Source of the DNA: Paulownia fortunei
Taxonomy: Eukaryota; Streptophyta; Magnoliopsida; Lamiales; Paulowniaceae
Assembly (NCBI GenBank): GCA_019321725.1
Contig: CM033106.1
Location: 31,918,118-31,982,117 of the forward strand
DNA: 64,000 bases
Reading direction: 5' to 3'
Shown here: piece by piece, positions 56,401 to 64,000 of the stretch
Position numbering within the stretch: position 1 is the stretch's first letter
Layout: each line of letters begins with the position of its first letter
Made by a program: the position numbers and the translations under genes
Notes under the pieces: model-generated
The model's database searches: none
What the model was told of the DNA's origin: nothing
What the model saw: only the letters and a program-made list of their open reading frames with translations

Positions 56401-58963
56401 TTGACAGGACTGAAGGAAAATGGACAAAATTATGTTAATTGTTGCATGTAGGCTAGATGAGTCATGGAGACCACAAACCACTTCTTGTTGCATTGAGACG
56501 TGGCAAGTGTTTTATAGTCTCTTTTGTTTAGGTTGTGAATCTATACTGGTTAAAGCCAAGCATAGTAAAATATATATATATATATATATATATATTGATT
56601 TCTTGGACCCTAACAGTGGAAGGGACAAAGATCAAGGCAATGTTTGTTTTTGTTTTAGGTGTTTTGGAGGAACGGGTTTTGGAAAGATGAATTTGGAATG
56701 AAAGTAATGTTTGGTTTTGCTTTGAGGGAGACAATTTTACTATAGATGTCTTGTTTGGTAAGATTTTGTAAGGATTGTGGTGTCGCATCAGCGTTTTTTA
56801 ATGAATTAGGTTATATTTTTTTAATAGAAAAAGGAAGATGATATACACTTATAATAATATAATAAGTGAATAATGTAATGATCTTGATGTATGGTGGGCC
56901 CATTTTGTTTTTGGGGAAGAATGGATTTGTTTTGGGGGAAGAATTTGCCAAGCGCGTTCTCATTATGGGGGAATGAAAACGGTATTGGTGAAATGAAAAC
57001 AAACATAGCCCAAGGAATTTGGAATAAAGCTCCAGTATGTCTCTTTTGGATCGTAAAGGAGAGGAATGCTCGAGTTTTCAAAAGGAAGTAGAAAATAATT
57101 ATTTTGTTGAACAAAGACTTTTTGTGTTCTCTTTTTAAGGACTAAGGAATACCTTCTCAAAAATTACCTCTTCTGCTCACTTCTTTGAATGAGATACACA
57201 AAGTAAATTTACATAAACTCTTTGGCTGCAAAATGGAAAGCACCCCCTTGGTGTCCACTATCTTCCTATTTGAATGAGAAATGAGTAATCGATATATTTC
57301 CATTTTAAGCCCGCAAAACTTCTTCTTCCTCATATATATTCAAAAATATAATTTTGTGTATCCTTATATTTATGAAAATAATGAAAATATTCTTTCTAAT
57401 TAATTCTGATAACATCACACTTCTAATTGAGACTAAAGTCAAAAGGGATGGTTGCTACGGAAAAAAGCAAAAAACTGGAGAGGATAATACCACTTAAAAT
57501 ATGTAATGAACTCATATTTGTGTGTCTTGGCACCTTAGCAATTCCCAGCGTATAGACAAGTGCGATAAAAGTGTTCGCCTTACATCAGAAAAAGTGTCAT
57601 TCTATTGTTCAGTGGCTTTAACCCTCCATGATTTTTATGGACACACAAGGTCATATACCAATCTTTTATCCTTGGACCTAGAACCGTGCAGAGCTGAACT
57701 AACCAACTACCCAAGCCATCCCCCCATCCCCCTGAAAAAGAAAGGAAATTGCTCTTCTCCACATGCTCTAAACAACTACGCTGATAAGTTTGAATTTTCC
57801 CACAATAAACTGGCCAGAGATGCATGGAAACAGTGTGCCAACAAGCAAAAAGTTGAAAGTTAGGAGTCTGCTAATAATGCATGAACATATTTAAGCACTG
57901 ATAAGCTTGTTTTATTTTTAAGTTTCCAAAGCGCCAGCAAAATTGATATGATGTATCAGGGAAGATGCCCATGAAATAACTTCCCTCTGTTCTCTTCATG
58001 CCAAAAGCTAATTGCAATAGGACATAAGACAAAGAAAACGAACAAGTTGAGCAAATGGAAAATCTGCCTACCTGTTCATAACCACCAAGTCTGATCACTG
58101 CTCTCCACAACCTGGTTCAAACAGAAAAAATATTTATACAATGTTTAGAAATCTTGAAAAAAATTACAAAAATGAATTGAAACCAAGATTTACTTGAGGC
58201 AATTTAACGGCTCTTGATAAAATTTTGGAGGCTTGAAGTCCAAGCATCTTTCTCTGTGGAAAGTTTCAAGCTCCTTCATAAATGCAGCTTGCTCCTCCTC
58301 AGTTCCGGATTCATCCCCTGTAACATCATTTGCATCTAACAGAAAAGATTTAGAAGGGGTTTTAATATCAGGCTCGTTCTTCAACTCCTCCATCTCATCT
58401 GCCGGCTGTATCTCTGTTTCAGTGAAGACACCATTTGGTTTCTCTTTTCCGTTATTGGCCACAACCACCACCTCTTTTACCTTGCCTTCCATTTCCTCTT
58501 CCTTCTGGACATCTCCTGTGGGCGTGGAATCATTTTCCAATTCCTCCTCCCGGGATCCATTCTCTGCAGAGGACAACACCTCCGGCACCTCATCGTCCAG
58601 TTCTTCTTCGCACTTCTCATCTTCTGCTTGTACTTCCGATAATGTCCTTGCCAATGCAACAGATTCGGAGCATAATTCTTTGGCATTGGCATCGATTGAG
58701 GGAGGAATTTTTTCCTCAACCTGGAAAACCTGACTGTCGCCCAGCACTTCAGGATTCGCGATAATTGACAAATTTTCGGGGTCCCGGGGAGCACTTTCAA
58801 CAGATTTTTCACCATTTTTGTGCTCTATTTCGTTGTCAACTTCCATATCCTTGAATTCACGGAATTCTTTGCTTTCAACGTGTTGGGTCTGCTGTTCATC
58901 CGGAGCAGTAGTACCTCCACAACCACCCAGTGCACCTTGAACGGCTTCTTTCTTATCCTCCAT
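44411..58963 (-). CDS. ARID/BRIGHT and alpha-crystallin-like domain protein (ARID5/6-like)
   Basis: Twelve exons, leftward: 58194-58963, 58072-58111, 54489-54541, 54152-54197, 51353-51442, 50565-50687, 50412-50463, 50237-50315, 48734-48800, 48597-48647, 47194-47286 and 44411-44515. They sum to 1569 nt, or 522 residues. The first 220 residues are acidic and low-complexity. The ARID domain follows (FMKELETFHRERCLDFKPPK, LWRAVIRLGGYEQV, LKLWRQVGESFRPPK, CTTVSWTFRGFYEK). After a linker rich in basic residues comes an HSP20/alpha-crystallin-like domain (MVVDVGVPADWVKVNVQRM, YEVYALVPGLLREEVRVQSD, GRLVISGQPEQ, VVSLPTRIDPHQTSAVVTLH). ARID proteins bind AT-rich DNA in the nucleus, usually in chromatin complexes. 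The start is MEDKKEA, since the codon 15 bp upstream is GTG. One donor is GC (48595-48596) and the donor after 50237 is non-canonical. Confidence 0.93.
45221..45316. repeat. 57-bp tandem repeat in the last ARID intron
   Basis: AAACAACTCC followed by a CT-rich stretch ending CTCTCTCCTAT occurs at 45221 and again at 45278. Confidence 0.8.
45317..45975. other. GC- and G-rich island inside the last ARID intron
   Basis: This stretch contrasts with the AT-rich intron around it. It has a 14-base G run (45706-45719), repeated GAGGCAG units (45497-45595) and a purine-rich end. Open frames of 80-117 codons here are Gly/Trp- or Pro-rich, driven by base composition, and resemble no known protein. It is probably part of an unrecognised repeat. 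Confidence 0.4.
46356..46373. mobile_element. Right end of a degraded Stowaway-like MITE
   Basis: TTTTGGGATAGACGGAGTA resembles the usual Stowaway right end, preceded by AAAAGTAGCAATTA. No matching left end is visible, so only a fragment remains. Confidence 0.45.
46394..46597. repeat. Two-copy 102-bp tandem repeat in an ARID intron
   Basis: AGTTAAAGATTATGGCTAAA at 46394 recurs at 46496, and the rest of the unit is closely similar. Confidence 0.85.
54299..54325. repeat. (GA)n microsatellite
   Basis: An uninterrupted GA run in the ARID intron between exons 54489-54541 and 54152-54197. Confidence 0.92.
56569..56595. repeat. (TA)n microsatellite
   Basis: A TA run within the LINE remnant. Confidence 0.92.
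56637..57007. mobile_element. MITE nested in the LINE remnant
   Basis: The left end GCAATGTTTGTTTTTGTTTT and the reverse complement of the right end, GCTATGTTTGTTTTCATTTC, form an imperfect inverted repeat. CAAGG flanks both sides as a likely target duplication. The 370-bp interior has no coding capacity. The LINE-like reading resumes on the far side. Confidence 0.6.
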
Positions 58964-61900
58964 CCAAAGGGCTGCCACTTAAATTATGCCTTCGCAGTTC
59001 AAAAACCTAAACAGGTTTCTTTCAGCTAAACCCTAGTTTTTTATATTATGGAGAAAAAAATACAAAAAAGGAGCGAGTAAAGGAGATGAATTCGGGATCG
59101 TTTGGTTTGAGCGGAAGAGGGAAAGTGGATGGGGTCAAAGAATGCGATCTTCTCTCTTCTTATTTTGGGTTAAATGCAATGCAATGTAATGTAATGCAAT
59201 GCACTGTATAACGCTTTACCCATCAACCATCAAGGTCTCTTGGTCTAGGTTTCTTTTGTTTTTCGAATTTAAAAGCTATAAATTAAGTCCTACATTATCA
59301 CACTTTTACTGAAAGGGTATTTGGTATTTTGCACCCTCCAATTGGCACCTTTGCACTTTAAATTGCAAAAATAGCAGCTTGTACCCTCTAATTACCAACT
59401 CATTGGCACATTGCAACCCCTGGCACTTTTCAACTGAAATTTATGCCGGAGAAACGATTGAGCCATCATTTAGTTACTCTTCATTTCCTCCATTTTCAGC
59501 CAATAAAAACCTTCCCCTCATTCAAAAACATCACCTTTTTCTACTTTGGTTGAATGTTTGATATAATCTTAATTTCTTTCGTATTATTCAAATTTGAAGC
59601 AGCCAGTGAATGGAATTTTAAGCTAACAATTAGTGAGGTGTCTTTTTGGGGAAAAAAAAAAATACATAGTAGGTTGGCTTTTCTACCAATTTAATAAAAT
59701 AAATCTTTAATACCAAGCATTATTAGGGCTGGGAATAACATGAAATGGTTGAAATTGAAAAAGATTTGAGCACGTATTTTCTTTTATCTCACAATAAAAC
59801 TGTCATTGAATAATTGTTTATCAAGTTTTCAAGTATGTTACTTATTAATCACAATCTTTGTAAAGTTGCATACTATAGTCCATTATTTGATTTGAGGACA
59901 TAATTTTTTATTTTTTTTATTACTTTAGGATATTAGTGAAAACCAAAGCTAAAACCTGGGTTTTGCTAATCAAGTAGCACAAAATTTTATATTCCAAATT
60001 ATTTGATAGATGAATGAGTAAGGAGGCACAACTTAAGTCCAAAACTTCGAAAGAATCTGCAAGAACAATAGCATATGAATCTTCAATTGCATCTGTCTCT
60101 GTTTCATGACAAGTTGACCAGGTTGGAGGATAAATCCTGGCAACTTCTTAATTTGTTTGCATCTTGTCTAGTTGTAATACATGGTTCATTTTTATTTTTA
60201 TTTTTATTTTTTTGCGTGTTGCTTTAATAATTTCATATAAATTGCATATAGGAAGAGTGGAGGGTATATTTTGTTGATCTATATAATATATATTTTTTAT
60301 TTTGAATTCAAACTGTTTTGCATCTTAATTAATATTGATTGAACCAACTATTTCATCTTAATTAATATTGATTGGGCCAATTATTTCGAATTTCAATAAT
60401 CAAATACATAATTTCTTAAGTTGTATTTGAATTAAAAAATTTAAATTTAATGAGATGATTTGTGAAAAATATTTCAAATAACTCTATATAAAATAAATTT
60501 AAAATTTATCATAATTACTCAAAATATGAATACAATAAAGTATAAAAATTTAAAATTAACTGTATAATAAAATTATCAAACAAGTTCAATAAATTTATAA
60601 AATTTATTATTATAAATTTAAAAATTTTAATTTCAAATTTATGAATCAAAAGAAATCTTTTAATGAATGATTTTTTGTGATATTATCAAAAGAGATGTCA
60701 AATTTTATTAGTTATAACATCTCAAGTAGGCCACCGTTCCAATTTAATTTTGTAAAATCAATCAGAGATTGCTTCTTACAAAAATTGCTTTTTGAATAGG
60801 ACTTAACTGTTTAGACAACACATTTATTCAATTCACCCCTCCCAAATTTCTGTCCGCCAGGCATTGTACCTACGGCAACGACTGCTTCCTCCGACCACTA
60901 TGAAAGTTCTGGCAATGCATCTGATTCCCCTTTTTGGAATCTGTTTTTAAGTAAACTTAATACAAGTAGTAACAAAATTAATAGACAATACATAAACATA
61001 TATATATATATTTATATATACATATACATGTATATCCATAATTACATTTATTGAACATTAAGTTGTATATCAATTTCTTTTATTATCTTCCATGTTGGGG
61101 CTATTCCCTCTTTCATTTTCTTTCACTTCATTGCCTAGTAAAGATTATAAAACAAACAAGTGGTTAAATGAGCTTATAAGCTATTTAAAATATTTTATAA
61201 ATTATAAATTAAAAAAAAAGTACTTACACCTCAATTTATTTTTAAATTAAGATCTTATTTTAATTTTTTTTTTAATTTTGATAATTTTAATTACAAAATT
61301 ATCATTAATAACATTTTAAAAGCTTTATGATATTATTTTATCCAAATATTTCAACAACTTATTTTTAAAATAAAATCTAACATTTTATAAGTTTCAAAAA
61401 TATTTTATAAGATGTAGGAGTATATAAAATATTTTAAATAAATTTAGGGAAACACTCTCTTAATCTTACTTCAAATCATTTTCACGACCATTAAATTACT
61501 TTTTTTGAGTTCAACCTTATGAAAAAGCTTTCCCACCCTCTTCTTCTTTTCGGAAATTTTCTTATCAAAGTCATCCATTTCAAAAGCACTTTTAGTAGTA
61601 GTTCTCTTCAATTAAAATGATGCTTCAGAAAAAAAAAATAGAATGTCAATGTACTTGAAAAATATATATATGTTTTAGTACAAAACAGTGCACAACTGCA
61701 TATATAGATAGATATACATACAAATATATATGTATATATACATATTTATATTAATCATATACATATTATATATATATGCAATTGTAGATATGTTATGAAG
61801 CCCTGAACATAAATTGTAAATACTGATAAATATCCTAACTATTAGTTGTACTTGTAGTTGTATTATATATAAATATAATTTATATATTTTAATATTTTTT

Positions 61901-63203
61901 TAGATTAACAACAGAAAATTGAAAAATAGCAATGAAATATCCGTAATTTAATTATGTTGTTGTCTCAATTATTGTTTATGAATTTATATGTCAGTTTCCA
62001 AAAGAAATTACTTTTTTAATTAGTGGCATAATAATAATATTTACTGTGTTATTCAAAATGTTAATATCTATTATACAAAATATTAATGTATATATGCGTA
62101 TGTACCAACACCAATACGAAAAAGTTATTTGAACACGTACATGTATGGTCAATAGTATTGAAAATAATATTGAAAAATTATAAATGATATAATAATAAGT
62201 TAAATATAAAAAACACAATTTCAATAGCAAAACAAATTTTCTTAAAAACCAATTTATATCCAAGCAAAATTTGAGGATCTTTTTTCATAAATTTTTTCAC
62301 ATCACTTAAAAATAATTGAATAGTAAAACTATAAATTTGTTTTAATAATTATTTAAACATTAAAAACAAAATAGATTAACAAAGAAAAATTCCACATCCA
62401 AACAACATTTCAAAAAAAATTTCCACAAAAATGTTCACATACAAATACCATTTAACAAAAGAAAAAAAAAATCATATCAACTATCGTCATTTGAATGTAA
62501 TTGTTTGTCATTTCATTCTGTTTATTTTTTGAAGGAAGAACAGTGAGAAAAAAATTATTTAAAAAATAAGAATGAATTTTGAAAATGTAACTGAAGAACT
62601 CCAAATAATTATTTGTTCATTATCTCATTTGTGGCAAAAAAGGCGTTGGAACCATTTATAATGCCTCATAATCTACAACTTTGCCAAAAGCAGGAATTCT
62701 TTATTTCTCTAGTTTATCTAGATAATACTAAGAGAATATCTAATTCTCGTTATATATAGCAAATAAAAATAAAAATTAGATTGGTCATGAAATCAAATGT
62801 TCAATTATGCAATTTTCTTATATAGAACTAATTTGTATAATTTTGTAAAAATAATTAATTTAATTTATAATTTTATTGAGTTAAAATTGATTGTTAGTAA
62901 ACCCCTTGCATTTATGTCTTGGATGATCGAATTAGTTATGTTTCTATATTAATTATATAAATTTAAAATAAAAATATATTTATTTTAAGATATTTTGTGT
63001 GTGAAAAGACATGTCAATAAACATATTTTTATTTATAATTAATTAAAAAAAATTAAAAAAAAGATATTTCTTATTAAAATTGAGAAAAAAAAAATACTTT
63101 GAATGGACAAAATATTTCTTACGCTTTAAGGTTTCCTTTGCAGCAATGTTGTTGTGCCTTAGCGGGAACCAAATAATTTCCCATTATTTTAAGTTGATTT
63201 TAA
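58964..63203. other. Divergent intergenic region between ARID and CESA
   Basis: The proximal 200 bp hold the ARID 5' UTR and promoter. The rest is extremely AT-rich, with TA-rich palindromic stretches around 61000 and 61650-61790 and a 33-bp tandem repeat at 60321. No gene was recognised. The distal end should carry the CESA promoter. Confidence 0.6.
60321..60386. repeat. Two-copy 33-bp tandem repeat
   Basis: CATCTTAATTAATATTGATT at 60321 recurs at 60354 with a few changes at the end of the unit. Confidence 0.85.
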
Positions 63204-63503
63204 ATGATGTATCGGGCTTCTGTAGATGATAAGATAAAACTTCAGTGTACATCCTTTTGTGTTGGGCGGATCTTCCTGTGCATTTTGTTTGGCGGCTTCG
63301 ATATTTTAGTAGGAAAGGCGGAAAGCACAAATGGAGGTGCACGGAAACAAACGCTTAATCTTGATGAGTTGGTGGTTGATATTCGAAAGAAGGGTGGTTC
63401 TGAGTTTGAGAGAAAAGAAGCGAGCAGTCGCGGGTCTCAGATTCATGAAGCATTGGACGATTTAAATTCAATTGAATTCATACATGTCGGAGTAGCTGAA
63501 TAG
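63204..63503 (+). other. 99-codon open frame in the probable CESA leader
   Basis: An ATG-initiated frame of 99 residues ends 67 bp before the CESA start codon. It has a hydrophobic patch (RIFLCILFGGFDILVG) and then a charged C-terminal half. I recognise no family. It is most simply an upstream open frame or chance frame in the CESA 5' UTR or promoter. If transcribed with CESA, it would be expected to reduce CESA translation. Confidence 0.35.
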
Positions 63504-63570
63504 AAATCCAGAACAGATCAGATTTTCTTAGTCTTTTATTACTGAGAATCTCTTTGCAGAGTGGTAACAA

Positions 63571-64000
63571 ATGGAGGCGAGTGCGGGCTTAGTCGCGGGT
63601 TCTCACAACAGGAACGAGCTTGTAGTCATTCGTAGCGATGGAGAATTCTCGGTAAGTCTTCCAAGCACTCCGTGATTTCGGTGTAGCTACTTGTCCAAAT
63701 TCAACCCCCGGCAGGCCGGCCCTCTCTCTGATGCTAATTTCCTGTCGTTTAAGTATGACGTGCATTGCTTTGAACATCTTATATATATACGACTCCAATA
63801 TGCTGACCCCCTTCTGCTGTCCGTTGTTGGGGTTTGTTGCTTCAGCGAAAGCCATATCAGCAGTTAAGTGGGCAAACATGCCACATATGTGGAGATGATG
63901 TTGGACTCACAGTGGATGGGGAGCTATTCGTGGCCTGCAACGAGTGTGCATTCCCTATCTGTAAGACATGTTATGAGTATGAGCGCAGGGAAGGCAGCCA
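63571..64000 (+). CDS. Cellulose synthase catalytic subunit, N-terminus (CESA, 3' truncated)
   Basis: Exon 1 is 63571-63651 ([20 protein letters not shown], then RSDGEFS), followed by a GTAAGT donor. Exon 2 starts at 63846 and runs off the window. It begins with [20 protein letters not shown] and continues [19 protein letters not shown], then [11 protein letters not shown]. The Cys pairs (CHIC, CNEC, CKTC) belong to the RING-like zinc finger at the cytosolic N-terminus of plant CESAs, which helps subunits associate. The enzyme polymerises UDP-glucose into cellulose in plasma-membrane rosettes. SHNRNE and the short first exon suggest a primary-wall CESA of the CESA6/2/5/9 group rather than a secondary-wall one. 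The glycosyltransferase core is outside the window. Confidence 0.96.

Larger units (their letters stand above)
56205..57092 (+). mobile_element. LINE remnant (zf-RVT region), split by a MITE
   Basis: In the 3.5-kb ARID intron, the plus strand encodes pieces of the domain found at the end of plant LINE reverse transcriptases: KGLFSVKSFY, FPWKQIWKTR and SIFLLGKL at 56250-56390. The Cys/His segment follows at about 56420-56540 (NCCM, LVAL/TTSCCIETW in shifted frames). After an inserted element, IWNKAPVCLFWIVKERNARV follows at 57020-57085. Many stops and shifts show that it is dead. It is antisense to the ARID transcript. Confidence 0.65.

Noticed and set aside
57522..57863. 113-codon frame in an ARID intron
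   Set aside because: No recognisable motif. It lies antisense in an intron, and such length is expected by chance.
58233..58764. Serine- or proline-rich plus-strand frames opposite ARID exon 1
   Set aside because: Antisense images of the acidic Glu/Asp-rich region of the ARID protein.

Overview
The window is nuclear DNA of a flowering plant, most likely a eudicot. The genes are split by GT-AG introns, the DNA between them is AT-rich, and plant-type mobile elements (MULE, MITEs, a SINE, LTR and LINE remnants) lie between and inside genes. The species cannot be fixed from the sequence alone. No operons, bacterial regulatory sites, CRISPR arrays or bona fide tRNA/rRNA genes were seen.

Layout. 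1-4654 (+): 3' part of a nucleotide-sugar transporter of the CMP-sialic-acid-transporter-like family. 6997-12562 (-): a complete 12-exon DUF89 damage-control phosphatase. 13702-20587 (+): a three-exon alpha-expansin whose first intron is almost entirely one 5.9-kb Mutator-like element (13893-19803). That element has ~190-bp terminal inverted repeats, an 8-bp target duplication, a decayed transposase and a convergent decayed GRF-zinc-finger gene. 21997-23398 (-): a short PPR protein of the THA8-like type. 26304-26992: a composite tRNA-derived SINE just upstream of the next gene. 27144-32897 (+): 12-exon organellar glutamyl-tRNA synthetase. 38218-40288 (+): HMG-CoA reductase with a one-base frameshift in exon 1. 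44411-58963 (-): a 12-exon ARID plus alpha-crystallin-like protein whose long introns hold several repeats. 63571-64000 (+): the 5' end of a cellulose synthase (CESA).

The genes are independent housekeeping and cell-wall genes: nucleotide-sugar import, metabolite repair, wall loosening, organelle RNA/protein synthesis, isoprenoid synthesis, chromatin and cellulose. They do not form one pathway. From memory, DUF89, HMGR and ARID homologues are neighbours on Arabidopsis chromosome 2, and the transporter, GluRS and CESA homologues lie near each other on chromosome 5. The window therefore looks like an ancestral block that Arabidopsis has split up.

No clearly new biological system was found. The most interesting items are the two-gene MULE inside an expansin intron, the HMGR frameshift, and the dimeric SINE with an almost exact 121-bp internal duplication placed 150 bp before a tRNA-synthetase start codon. 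Exon borders were assigned by hand from splice consensus, reading-frame continuity and remembered family sequences. For every multi-exon gene except HMGR the summed exons stay in frame.
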